Below are positions 9,151-17,828 of a stretch of DNA of 59,769 nt, in pieces. The number at the start of each line of letters is the position of its first letter. Positions within the stretch are counted from its first letter, which is position 1. The translations under genes and the position numbers were made by a program. Under the pieces are notes generated by a model. It was not told the DNA's origin. It ran no database searches and saw nothing but the letters and a program-made list of their open reading frames with translations. The DNA is from Verrucomicrobiota bacterium (GTDB taxonomy: Bacteria; Chlamydiota; Chlamydiia; Chlamydiales; SM23-39), in the NCBI GenBank assembly GCA_018968815.1, contig JAGWZL010000010.1, forward strand, positions 1-59,769. Reading direction: 5' to 3'.

Positions 9151-11184
9151 TCAATGTAAAGCAGCTTTACATAGGTTGTCTTCGACTTGGAATGCGATCT
9201 CCATGGCCTGCGCTTGCTGCCAAAGAGGAATCGGCCAAGCGCCCCCCTGTTGGATCGCTTTGGCAAAGGCTATCAATTCCTCTCTTTGCCCCTTTTCGTG
9301 GAGGACCGTTTCCATTTTCGGATGGGACAGTGATTTGTAATCATTGAGCACAATCACTTTGCCGTCCACAAAGATCTCCAGCTGCTCTTTTGGATACTCT
9401 TTCGAACCGAGAGAGGTGTAGGTCAAAGTGGCGATAGAACCGTCATCAAAGGTCATACTCGCAATGAAATTATCATTCGTGGGCGATGGAATGGAATGGG
9501 CATCGACCTTCACCACTTTGGCATGGGTCAGGTAGGTAAATAGATCGTAGATGTGGCACGCTTCGCCAATGTTGCGGCCTCCCCCTTCTTCTCCATGCAC
9601 CCAATGTTCTCGGGGAATGTGCCCTGCATTCATTCGGTAATTGAGAACCATGGGCCCAGTCCGTTTGTGCACGGTTTGAAAAAGGCTCGTCCCATATTTT
9701 GAAAAGCGGCGATTAAATCCGGTGAGAAGGATGGGGGCATCGGGAGTGGAGGCGTAAAAATCGAGGATTTTTTGCATGTCCTCTCGGTTGAGGGCCATCG
9801 GCTTTTCTAAAAGAACATGTTTGCCGGCGCGAAGAGCCTCGAGCGCGAGGGCAGCGTGCAAATGGTGGCGCGTTGCAATGAGCACAGCGTCTACTTCGGG
9901 ATCTTTCAAGACCTCGAAAAAATCGGTTGTCGAATAATTCGCCTCAAATTGTTTGGCGACCGCTGCAGCATTATGGCCCGAACGGCTCACCACAGCCCGC
10001 AAATGAAAGTCTGGGATCGATTGCAGGTTGGGCAAATGCATTTCTTTGGCAAAACCGCCCGCGCCGATGAGCGCCAGCTGAATTTGATCTTTTTTTCCGG
10101 ATCTGGCTTCAGGGTTTGCCACCGTTTTTTGCTGATGCGCGCTGTGCGGATAGGAAAGGAGCACAAGCAGAGGTTTGGGAACCCCTTCACCTAAGACCTG
10201 ATAGGCTTGCGAGACCTGTTCAACCGGATAAATCGCATGGATCAGCGGCTCGATATCTATTTTTTTCTCCGCCAACAACCGAAGGTATTCTTCCATGTTT
10301 CGATTTTCAGTCCAACGGACGTATCCGATCGGATAATCGAGCCCTTTTTCCTCGTAGCGATCGTCGTATCTGCCAGGGCCGTATGAGCTGGAAATCAAAA
10401 AGTCGAGCTCTTTGTGATAAAAATCGGAGCGTTTGAGATTGAGCCCCACATCGCCCACTAAGACCACGCGCCCTTTTTTTCGGCAAAGCTTAAACGCTTT
10501 CGAAATCACTTCGCTCGATGCGCTCGCCGCTGTGATGATGACGCCATCTACATCGTCTGCTTTGCGCAGCTCAACGCCAAATGATTCGGCTAAAGCTAAG
10601 CGGTGCGGATCGAGGTCCATGCCGATGACGCGGCATCCGTTGGCAAGAAGCATTTGCGCCGTAATTTGACCCAAAAAGCCCAGTCCAATCACCACAAACG
10701 TTTCCCCTAACGTGGGCTGCGCTCTACGAATGCCTTGCAGAGCAATCGCGCCGAGAGCCACCGTGGAAGCAGAGGCAAAATCGAGCGTTGCAGGAATGGG
10801 GACAATGAGATTTTCGGGAACCTGAATGATTTCGGCATGATGGGCGCATTGCGCTCCTGCGCAAGCCACGCGGATCGCGGTCCCATCGAGAAAGCCAGCA
10901 GCAGAATAGCCGGTCGGCGAGCCGGCCGTCAGTTTGCCCTGAATAATGCTTTTCGTTTTCGAAAATCCTTTCGCCGCAAACATTTTCAGCGCTTTTTTCA
11001 CCTTCTCCGGTTCCATGAGCGCCCGTTTCCAAAGGGGCATAGAGGCCGCTTTGAGCCCGCTTAACTCGGTGCCTGTAGAAATGCAAGAATGGGACACCCG
11101 CACAATCCGAAACCCCGGTTCGGGCGTGGGATCAGGCACCTCTTCTAAATACACAGTTCCTTGTTTCATCAGCACTTGTTTCAT
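9151..11184 (-). CDS. Bi-domain oxidoreductase: zinc-type dehydrogenase fused to Gfo/Idh/MocA
   Basis: 677 aa. Residues 1 to about 345 form a medium-chain dehydrogenase with NAD site VIGLGFLGQI. From about 370 a Gfo/Idh/MocA domain starts with LALIGAGGFAKEMH and has the family EKP motif (LLEKPMALN). I know this fusion as a recurrent neighbour of asparagine synthase-like genes in bacterial polysaccharide loci, and that is its setting here. It probably oxidises or reduces a sugar nucleotide intermediate; the reaction is unknown. The ATG at 11184 overlaps the wecC stop in an ATGA, with TGGAG upstream. The last codons contain one copy of the 19-bp palindrome (9154-9172). Confidence 0.82.
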   Translation of the reverse strand: MKQVLMKQGTVYLEEVPDPTPEPGFRIVRVSHSCISTGTELSGLKAASMPLWKRALMEPEKVKKALKMFAAKGFSKTKSIIQGKLTAGSPTGYSAAGFLDGTAIRVACAGAQCAHHAEIIQVPENLIVPIPATLDFASASTVALGAIALQGIRRAQPTLGETFVVIGLGFLGQITAQMLLANGCRVIGMDLDPHRLALAESFGVELRKADDVDGVIITAASASSEVISKAFKLCRKKGRVVLVGDVGLNLKRSDFYHKELDFLISSSYGPGRYDDRYEEKGLDYPIGYVRWTENRNMEEYLRLLAEKKIDIEPLIHAIYPVEQVSQAYQVLGEGVPKPLLVLLSYPHSAHQQKTVANPEARSGKKDQIQLALIGAGGFAKEMHLPNLQSIPDFHLRAVVSRSGHNAAAVAKQFEANYSTTDFFEVLKDPEVDAVLIATRHHLHAALALEALRAGKHVLLEKPMALNREDMQKILDFYASTPDAPILLTGFNRRFSKYGTSLFQTVHKRTGPMVLNYRMNAGHIPREHWVHGEEGGGRNIGEACHIYDLFTYLTHAKVVKVDAHSIPSPTNDNFIASMTFDDGSIATLTYTSLGSKEYPKEQLEIFVDGKVIVLNDYKSLSHPKMETVLHEKGQREELIAFAKAIQQGGAWPIPLWQQAQAMEIAFQVEDNLCKAALH
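9154..9172. repeat. 19-bp palindrome ATGTAAAGCNGCTTTACAT, copy 1
   Basis: Central base A. It lies in the last codons of the fusion oxidoreductase gene and is read there as CKAALH before the stop. The same 19 bases occur at 15795, 27990 and 42480, each time preceded by A. Confidence 0.9.
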
Positions 11185-12383
11185 GCAAACACTCCACGGG
11201 TATCCAGGATCAATTTTCCTTGTAAAAATGAGCGATCGAGTTCCGCAAATTTGCGGTGATTGACGAGCAGAACCACCAGATCCGCCGCTCGCACTGCCTC
11301 ATCGAGGCGTGTCATTTTCACATGAGGCAGACATAAGCTCTTGGGCAGTTTTTCCAAATGTGGCTCGACAACGAGCAAATGCATCTTCTCTTTGGCTAAA
11401 TGTTCGACAATTTCGAGCGCGGGGCTTTCCCGAATGTCGTCAATATCGGCTTTAAACGACAGTCCCAAACAGGCCACTGTCGGATTTTTGATGTTTTTGA
11501 GTTTGTCTTTCACTTGGGACAACACGTAGTGGGGCTTACTGTCGTTCACTTCGCGCGCTGTTTTGATGAGTCGCGCAGAGCGAGGCGCAGAGTCAACGAT
11601 AAACCAAGGGTCGACCGCAATGCAGTGCCCTCCCACGCCTGGCCCCGGTTGTAAAATCTTCACTCTGGGGTGCCGGTTGGCAAAACGGATGAGTTCCCAG
11701 ACATTGATCTTCAACTCATCGCAAATGAGAGAGAGTTCATTCGCAAACGCGATATTCACATCTCGGAAGGCGTTTTCGGTGAGTTTGGTCATCTCGGCTG
11801 TGCGCGCATCGGTGATCAAGCATTCGCCTTTCACGAAAATTTGGTAGAGCTGTTTGGCTCTCAAAGCCCCTTTGGGCGTCAGACCGCCGATGATCCGATC
11901 ATTGCCCACGATTTCGCGTAAAATATGGCCGGGCAACACCCTCTCTGGACAATAGGCAAAATCCAGATCAAGGGGCGCGAGCCATTCTGCCAGTTTTTCC
12001 GTGCTGCCCACAGGCGATGTCGACTCGAGAATCACCAAATTGCCCGGTTTCAACACAGGGGCGATCGATTTCGCGGCAGATTCAATGTAGGAAAGATCGG
12101 GTTTGTGCCCCTCTTTAAAAGGCGTCGGAACGGCAATGATAAAACATTCCGCCGGCTCCGGTTTGGCCACTGCTTTCAGTTTGCCATTCATCACCGCAGA
12201 ATGGACCATGGCCTCTAAGTCGGGTTCCACAATGTGGATTTTTCCCTGGTTGATCGTCTCAATGGCATGGGGATTGATATCTACGCCCACAACCTCAATC
12301 CCATGGGTCGCTAAAATCGCTGCGGTAGGAAGCCCAATATAACCTAGACCGATCACAGATACTTTTTTAAATGGGTGCTGCAT
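11181..12383 (-). CDS. wecC: UDP-N-acetyl-D-mannosamine dehydrogenase
   Basis: 400 aa. It shows the Rossmann motif [13 protein letters not shown], then [16 protein letters not shown], the central [16 protein letters not shown] segment, and [15 protein letters not shown] with the catalytic Cys, a combination typical of WecC/WbpO rather than UDP-glucose dehydrogenase. It would oxidise UDP-ManNAc to UDP-ManNAcA. The start at 12383 has TGGAG just upstream; longer frames to 12551 would lie inside wecB. It overlaps wecB by 17 bases and the fusion gene by four, so the operon is tightly coupled. Confidence 0.9.
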   Translation of the reverse strand: MQHPFKKVSVIGLGYIGLPTAAILATHGIEVVGVDINPHAIETINQGKIHIVEPDLEAMVHSAVMNGKLKAVAKPEPAECFIIAVPTPFKEGHKPDLSYIESAAKSIAPVLKPGNLVILESTSPVGSTEKLAEWLAPLDLDFAYCPERVLPGHILREIVGNDRIIGGLTPKGALRAKQLYQIFVKGECLITDARTAEMTKLTENAFRDVNIAFANELSLICDELKINVWELIRFANRHPRVKILQPGPGVGGHCIAVDPWFIVDSAPRSARLIKTAREVNDSKPHYVLSQVKDKLKNIKNPTVACLGLSFKADIDDIRESPALEIVEHLAKEKMHLLVVEPHLEKLPKSLCLPHVKMTRLDEAVRAADLVVLLVNHRKFAELDRSFLQGKLILDTRGVFA

Positions 12384-13470
12384 GATGCTCCAATAGATGT
12401 TGTACAATTCTCTCCGCTGCATACCCATCTCCATAAGGATTATGGGCTTGCGACATCGCCTGATACGCTTGCAGATCATCGAGGAGGTGATTCGTTTCTT
12501 GGACGATGGCAGCCTCATCCGTGCCGACCAGTTTGGCTGTGCCCGCTTCAATGCCCTCCATTCGCTCCGTGACCTCGCGCATCACAAGGACCGGTTTGCC
12601 GAGAGAGGGGGCCTCTTCTTGCACGCCGCCCGAATCGGTCAGAATCAGATAGGAGCGCTCCATGAGAAACACAAATGTGATATAGTCGACCGGCTCTATT
12701 AAATGGATGTTGGGCGCCCCTCCCAGAATCGAGCGGACAGGAGTTTGCACATTCGGATTCAAATGAACCGGATAGACAATTTGAATGTCGCCTCGCGTCG
12801 CCAGTTGACGCAGCGCTTTGCAGATCGATTGAAACCCTTCGCCAAAATTTTCTCTCCTATGTCCCGTGACGAGAATCATCCGTTTATTGGGGTCGAGAAA
12901 ATCAAACCGCGGCCTTTGGCTATTTTGTAAAGTGAAGAACAGGGCGTCAATCACTGTGTTGCCAGTCACAAAGATCGTGTTGGGAGCCACGTTTTCGCTG
13001 AGTAAATGATTTTTTGCGGTTTGGGTGGGAGCGAAGTGAAAATTTGCGATCGAACCGATCAATTTGCGGTTCATTTCTTCTGGCCATGGCCTATGCATAT
13101 CGCCCGTGCGCAATCCCGCTTCGATATGTCCCACCGGAATTTTTTCATAAAAGGCCGCCAAAGCGCCCGCCATCGCAGACGTCGTGTCGCCTTGCACGAG
13201 CAACAGGTCGGGTTTGACTTGGCGCAGAACCGCTTTGAGACCGAGTAACGTCGAGGTCGTGATTTCAGTTAGCGTTTGATTGGGCTGCATAATATTGAGA
13301 TCGAAATCCGGTTGGATCCCGAATAACTGCATGAATTGATCGAGCATCTGTCTGTGCTGGGCGGTCACACAAATGATCGATTCCACTCCTTTCGTCCGTT
13401 TCAACTTCTCTAAAACGGGCGCCATTTTGATGGTTTCAGGACGTGTGCCAAATACAGAAAGGATTTTCAT
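12367..13470 (-). CDS. wecB: UDP-N-acetylglucosamine 2-epimerase, non-hydrolysing
   Basis: 367 aa, full length for the family. [13 protein letters not shown] at the N-terminus, [29 protein letters not shown] and [26 protein letters not shown] are the standard WecB/MnaA motifs. It interconverts UDP-GlcNAc and UDP-ManNAc in the cytosol. As the first gene of operon B it feeds WecC directly. No terminator or clear promoter was identified in the 68 bases between its start and the IQM-like gene. Confidence 0.93.
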   Translation of the reverse strand: MKILSVFGTRPETIKMAPVLEKLKRTKGVESIICVTAQHRQMLDQFMQLFGIQPDFDLNIMQPNQTLTEITTSTLLGLKAVLRQVKPDLLLVQGDTTSAMAGALAAFYEKIPVGHIEAGLRTGDMHRPWPEEMNRKLIGSIANFHFAPTQTAKNHLLSENVAPNTIFVTGNTVIDALFFTLQNSQRPRFDFLDPNKRMILVTGHRRENFGEGFQSICKALRQLATRGDIQIVYPVHLNPNVQTPVRSILGGAPNIHLIEPVDYITFVFLMERSYLILTDSGGVQEEAPSLGKPVLVMREVTERMEGIEAGTAKLVGTDEAAIVQETNHLLDDLQAYQAMSQAHNPYGDGYAAERIVQHLLEHHAAPI

Positions 13471-13538
13471 TACGATCTAGAATAAGCCGATGCGACAAAA
13501 AAGCCAAATTCAAAAAAGATCACACAATTGACGAACTC

Positions 13539-14612
13539 TTATGTCAACATCAACAGATCTGGCTGCAACGAACCATCTTTTAACTGAATATACACACCGT
13601 TGGATAGAGGGAGACACTCGCCTTGACTCTGCAAGTAGGCAAGAGCATTGAATCGGCCACGTTTACGCTGGTTGTCAAAAGGGGGGGTATGCATCAGTAG
13701 CGTAATCCCGGCCAAGTCAACACCCCTTTTTTGAAGCTTTGCTAATAAACTGAGTGTGGATCTTGGACTTGGTTTATAATGGCCACTTTGATTAGATAAA
13801 TATATAATTTTCCCCTCTGCGTCAGTGATGATTTCTCCAGCGCTGATCACGGGTAACCCACAAAAAAAACTTGAATGTTGGAAAACGCCGATTTCATGAG
13901 GCCCTATATATACCTCCCCGTCGTGTCCCATAACAAAAATAGTGAGAGAGTTCTCCGAGGTTTTTTCTTCGGCAGATACTGTACGAAGAGGCTTCCCCTG
14001 TAAAAATAAAGCGACATTCCCATCGGGCGTTTTTCTATATTCAACAGCGTAATGAGCTCTTTCCTCTTTTGATAAATATGAAATTCTAAACATGTCGATA
14101 TCTGCATTGTCTTTTTCTTTGAGCAGTAGAGCGCGGCCCTCATCTGTCTTGTACCATGATACCATGTCCAAAGCCGGATCCAGACAATGTTTTTCGTATA
14201 ATTTCATCAGTTCGCGATGGTACAGTGAGAGGCCTTGTGCTTTGGGGTGAAGATGAGGAAGTTCCTCTTCGTATTTTCGATCCAAAAGACACCCATTGCG
14301 GGCAAGCGCCAGAAATTTGCGGAGGATCGCTTGGTTTTTTGAGTTCTCTTCTAGCCTTTTGCAGATCACGTTCTTGCAAAATGCTTTTATTTCTCGGGCT
14401 GTTCCCCAACTCACATTCGTTCCACATGCACAAAGAGAAGTAACCCAACGAGCTATACGCGCAATTTTCCCCTGATTTTCCAGTTCTTGCGACGTTAATA
14501 GAGTGTATTTTTTGTACTCCCCCACCATTTCGATTTTTAGCGAGAGTTGCTCAAATTCTCCACGGATTGCGTAACTTAAAGCTTGATTTGAGTAACTAAT
14601 TAAGTTTTTCAT
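13539..14612 (-). CDS. IQM-like protein with HSSF...SGHY core
   Basis: 357 aa, cytosolic-looking, no signal peptide. From about residue 130 on it follows the order I recall for plant IQM (calmodulin-binding) proteins: YHRELMKLYEK, LDMVSW, ERAHYAVEY, IFVMGHDGEVYIG (225-237), then FQHSSFFCGLPVISAGEI (244-261), LSNQSGHYKPS (272-282) and KRGVDL (295-300). The plant IQ motif is not evident at the N-terminus. The biochemical activity of this core is unknown to me. No Shine-Dalgarno site precedes the ATG and the gene is A+T-rich relative to operon B, suggesting transfer. A host-directed role is possible but unproven. Confidence 0.6.
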   Translation of the reverse strand: MKNLISYSNQALSYAIRGEFEQLSLKIEMVGEYKKYTLLTSQELENQGKIARIARWVTSLCACGTNVSWGTAREIKAFCKNVICKRLEENSKNQAILRKFLALARNGCLLDRKYEEELPHLHPKAQGLSLYHRELMKLYEKHCLDPALDMVSWYKTDEGRALLLKEKDNADIDMFRISYLSKEERAHYAVEYRKTPDGNVALFLQGKPLRTVSAEEKTSENSLTIFVMGHDGEVYIGPHEIGVFQHSSFFCGLPVISAGEIITDAEGKIIYLSNQSGHYKPSPRSTLSLLAKLQKRGVDLAGITLLMHTPPFDNQRKRGRFNALAYLQSQGECLPLSNGVYIQLKDGSLQPDLLMLT

Positions 14613-14729
14613 GCAATATATTATAACACAATATTAAATATTTTTAAATAATAACGTAACTCGTTGATTTCAAGGTTTTTGTAAAAATTAATGTGGGATA
14701 AGTGATAAAGGTTGTATGCTTGTCCCCGA

Positions 14730-14862
14730 ATTGAAGAACTCTCCCTTAAAAGTGGAGAGATTCTCCTACTGCCAAGGGGCGGCCAAGTGCCTTGCCGCAG
14801 AGGAATAGATAGCTCGGCTAACTCGGTCCTGAGGACCGAGACTGCGCTCGAGCAGCAGTTCA
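14730..14862 (+). repeat. 133-bp hairpin-rich direct repeat, copy 2
   Basis: Same unit and strand as 3-135. One extra C bulges the GCGGCAAG stem and one base is missing from the loop of the CTCGGTCCT stem, so all stems survive. It ends 10 bases before the start codon of the phosphatase gene, so any transcript of that gene from further upstream would carry it as a leader. Confidence 0.88.
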
Positions 14863-14872
14863 TGGAGAAAAA

Positions 14873-15673
14873 ATGAGCCTCAGGGTAGCTATACAAGACA
14901 TCAGCGACGGCATGCATCGCCAACTGGATTCTTGGTTGGATCTCCCGCATAAACGCGAGATCGAGAACATCCTGAAGACATGTCCTCTTCCGAGAGAAGA
15001 AGAAGCTCAACGCGCAAAAGCACAGAGTTGCCACGTTATTTTAGGGGAACTGTGCTTGGGAAGTAGCCAGGCCTTGATTGAGAGTACTCAGTTACGGCTG
15101 CGCGATGATCGGTATATGCATCGACCTATGAGGCAACATACCAATCCACAAGGTTTCGAGGTCATTGTGACAGTATGCACCACTCGTGAAATTGTAGGAG
15201 ACTGTCTTGATCTAATGGAACAGGATTTAGCAAAGGCGCTTTATCCAGTACAGCTATTCCATGTAGGGAGGGTGATTTATGATGATTCAGAACAGTGGAT
15301 GGCTTTGGTTCACGATTGTACATTGCCTGAGACTCCTCTAGCCCAAACTGCTTTACCTGAAGATGCGGACTCCTATAAGGAACTGAATGAACAAAAAAGG
15401 CGTGTATTGGAAGCAATACCGGTAACGCAATGGTTTGCCCCTACATTTGCCCAGATCGATAAAGCCGTCTTTGGCAAAACAAAAACATTAGTCCATTGTC
15501 GAGCAGGAATGTCGAGAAGCGCCACTCTTTTGGCTGCCTATTTGATTCGTCGATTTGGCTTGTCTGCGGAGGACTCACTCAACTTTTTAAAGAAAAAAAG
15601 AGCTTGCGTCGACTCCAAGTTTACAGAAGCGCTCAAGAAATACGCGAACTGTTTAGGAATCAGAGACTGTTAA
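14873..15673 (+). CDS. Dual-specificity (tyrosine/serine-threonine) protein phosphatase-like protein
   Basis: 266 aa. The signature HCRAGMSRS (208-216) gives nucleophile Cys209 and phosphate-binding Arg215, followed by AAYLIRRFGLSAEDSLNFLKKKR, the usual helix after the P-loop. VILGELCLGSSQAL (55-68) resembles the first strand of eukaryotic DUSP domains, so the domain spans roughly 53-262 with an insertion near 130-180. The expected general-acid Asp is not obvious; PVTQWF (183-188) occupies that region. GGAG precedes the ATG, which directly follows the 133-bp repeat. Such eukaryote-like phosphatases are candidates for secreted effectors; no secretion signal is visible. Confidence 0.75.
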   Translation: MSLRVAIQDISDGMHRQLDSWLDLPHKREIENILKTCPLPREEEAQRAKAQSCHVILGELCLGSSQALIESTQLRLRDDRYMHRPMRQHTNPQGFEVIVTVCTTREIVGDCLDLMEQDLAKALYPVQLFHVGRVIYDDSEQWMALVHDCTLPETPLAQTALPEDADSYKELNEQKRRVLEAIPVTQWFAPTFAQIDKAVFGKTKTLVHCRAGMSRSATLLAAYLIRRFGLSAEDSLNFLKKKRACVDSKFTEALKKYANCLGIRDC

Positions 15674-16823
15674 CGGATGTGGATTTCGCGGGTGCCTCTG
15701 TAAGTAGGGTCATCAGTTGCTTGGCGCGAGAGGACCAGTCGAACTGTGCTGCGTAGTCTCGCAAGAGCGTCCCATTTTTGTCGTCTAATGCGCAATGTAA
15801 AGCTGCTTTACATTGGTCCCCAGTGTCGTATAAATGCGCAGGAGAACCGATATTTTCTAGCTCCCTCCACCGAGTTGCTACTACGGGAAGGCCGGATGCC
15901 ATATATTCATACAGTTTCAGTGGATTCACATGGTGAATGAGGTCGGGATAGTTCTTTACATCAAAAGGGATCCATCCCACATCGGCAAATTGCAAGTAAT
16001 TGGGGATTTCAGCATACGGTTTAGGCCCCAGGAAATAGACATTGGGCGGCGCGGTCAAAGAGGTTTTGACGGGCCCAACAAACACAAAAGAGAGATGAGG
16101 CATCGCGCGCGCGATCTTCTCAATCAACGGGGCATCTAGCCAATATTCGATGGCCCCCACATAAATGACAATCGGCTTAGGGATTCTTGCGAGCGCATCC
16201 GGCAACTGGCCCGGTTTTGTAAAATGGGCCAATGGCACGCCGTTGGGTAAGTATTCCACCCGTTTCGGTTTTCCTTGGATGGAGTCCACTAAGGTTTTGG
16301 CTGTACAGACCACAAGATCGACCTTCTCGATCAACTCTTGCTCCAATTGGAGAAGAGCAGGCGTCGCTTTTTTGAAGCCGGCCGTATAATCGGGCATGCG
16401 ATAAACCGTTTTGCGCGCGCGGATCTCGTTCAGCCAAAACGACTGGACCGGCGAATCCAAGTAGAGAATATCCACCTCGCCAAATCCGTGATGACGAGCT
16501 TTTGTGACGACAGAAGGAAACGTCAACGTGTGCCAGTGGCGATAGACCCATGCAGAGCGGAGCAAGAGTCGGTTCGTAGGAGGACACAAGGTGGCGGGAA
16601 CATACGCCCACAGATTCTCTTCAGAGAGTCCGCCAGAGCGATATAGAGCCAACCGCTCTTTGAAATCGCCGCTCCCGAATACATGTAGAGGAGAAATGGG
16701 GTCGGAAATGTAGGCGACCTGGAATCCCATCTTCAAAAATTCACGGGCTAAATGGTGACTGCCCACCTGAAATACAGAATTCCAAGCATTGGATGCGGCC
16801 ATCAATATTTTTTGCATCGGCAT
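15660..16823 (-). CDS. Glycosyltransferase, GT-B fold, family 1/4 type
   Basis: 387 aa. The N-terminal lobe begins KILMAASNAW and the C-terminal lobe has IVIYVGAIEYWLD, followed by VNPLKLYEYMASGLPVVATR, the acidic/Gly donor-binding segment of group 1 glycosyltransferases. It probably acts at the inner membrane face on a lipid-linked glycan. The start may be 16823 or the in-frame ATG at 16817; neither has a strong ribosome site. It converges with the phosphatase gene, overlapping its end by 14 bases, and diverges from the next operon. It contains a copy of the 19-bp palindrome (15795-15813). Confidence 0.75.
   Translation of the reverse strand: MPMQKILMAASNAWNSVFQVGSHHLAREFLKMGFQVAYISDPISPLHVFGSGDFKERLALYRSGGLSEENLWAYVPATLCPPTNRLLLRSAWVYRHWHTLTFPSVVTKARHHGFGEVDILYLDSPVQSFWLNEIRARKTVYRMPDYTAGFKKATPALLQLEQELIEKVDLVVCTAKTLVDSIQGKPKRVEYLPNGVPLAHFTKPGQLPDALARIPKPIVIYVGAIEYWLDAPLIEKIARAMPHLSFVFVGPVKTSLTAPPNVYFLGPKPYAEIPNYLQFADVGWIPFDVKNYPDLIHHVNPLKLYEYMASGLPVVATRWRELENIGSPAHLYDTGDQCKAALHCALDDKNGTLLRDYAAQFDWSSRAKQLMTLLTEAPAKSTSVNSL
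15795..15813. repeat. 19-bp palindrome, copy 2
   Basis: Same palindrome as 9154-9172 with central T on this strand. Inside the glycosyltransferase gene it is read CKAALH, the same frame as copy 1, although the host proteins are unrelated. Confidence 0.9.
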
Positions 16824-16871
16824 AGCATCAGTTTACCACTCTTTTCCCTAATTGTGGTACCATCAAATGCC

Positions 16872-17828
16872 ATGAGAGATCTCTGTATTGATGCGCGCAT
16901 GGCTTTTTCTTCCGGGATTGGCACCTACATTCGAGAACTGCTCCCCTTTTTACAATCTGCGTTCCGTCTGATTTTACTGGTCGATCGTCCCTGGCGCGAG
17001 GGATGCGAGCAGATTCTTTTCAACGCGCCGATTTACTCTGTGCAAGAGCAGATCCAATACCCCTTTAAAATTCCTCCATGCGACCTGTTTTGGTCCCCCC
17101 ATTACAATGTGCCGCTTTTGCCGATTCGGGCTAAAAAACGGATTGTCACCATTCACGACGCATGTCATTTCGTATTTGGGTCTTTTGCGGAAAAAACCTA
17201 TGCCAAATGGGTCATGGGAAAAGCGTTACAATCGCACCGCGCCATCACCGTCTCTCAATTTTCAAAAAAGGAAATTGAAAAACGATTTGGCCCCACCCAT
17301 TTGACTGTGATTCCCATCGGCGTCAACCGAGAGCGATTTAGTCCACAGCCGCCTTCCGAAAGTGTGCGGCAAAAAATGGGACTGCCCCCAAAGTTCGCCC
17401 TCTTTGTCGGCAGCCATAAGCCGCACAAAAATTTGCAGAGGCTGAGGAGGGTCCCCCTCAAAGATTTGGAACTGGTTGCCATTGGGCCAGGCATCCAATC
17501 GGTCGATGAGAAGGATCTGCCCATTCTGTATAGCATGGCCGAGGTGTTCGTCTATCCTTCTTTATATGAAGGGTTTGGATTGCCGCCCTTAGAGGCGATG
17601 AGTTGCGGTTGTCCGACAGCGGTCTCTTCTGCAGCGAGCATTCCTGAGGTGTGCGGCGATGCGAGCGTCTATTTCGATCCGATGTGCGAAGACGCAATGG
17701 CTCTCGCCATCGAACAGGCCCGCAAGCGCACCCTTGTGGCCAAAGGGTTTGAGCGGGCGGGCGCATTTGATTGGCAAACAACAGCGGAAAGGCACATCGC
17801 GCTCTTTCAGGAGGCGCTGCATGCGTAG
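16872..17828 (+). CDS. Family 4 glycosyltransferase
   Basis: 318 aa. It opens with DARMAFSSGIGTYIRELLP, the acceptor-side loop of mannosyltransferase-like GT4 enzymes, and carries VFVYPSLYEGFGLPPLEAMSCGCPTAVS with the E-x7-E donor motif. The middle HDACHFV segment also fits. It is a short family member. The ATG at 16872 is chosen because the longer frame to 16752 would enter the divergent gene. It is first in a three-gene plus-strand operon and overlaps the next start by eight bases, with AGGAGG inside its end serving that gene. GDP-mannose from ManC is a plausible donor. Confidence 0.8.
   Translation: MRDLCIDARMAFSSGIGTYIRELLPFLQSAFRLILLVDRPWREGCEQILFNAPIYSVQEQIQYPFKIPPCDLFWSPHYNVPLLPIRAKKRIVTIHDACHFVFGSFAEKTYAKWVMGKALQSHRAITVSQFSKKEIEKRFGPTHLTVIPIGVNRERFSPQPPSESVRQKMGLPPKFALFVGSHKPHKNLQRLRRVPLKDLELVAIGPGIQSVDEKDLPILYSMAEVFVYPSLYEGFGLPPLEAMSCGCPTAVSSAASIPEVCGDASVYFDPMCEDAMALAIEQARKRTLVAKGFERAGAFDWQTTAERHIALFQEALHA

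Noticed and set aside
12384-12551. Upstream extension of wecC
   Set aside because: It lies inside wecB in another frame; the TGGAG site and family N-terminus favour 12383.
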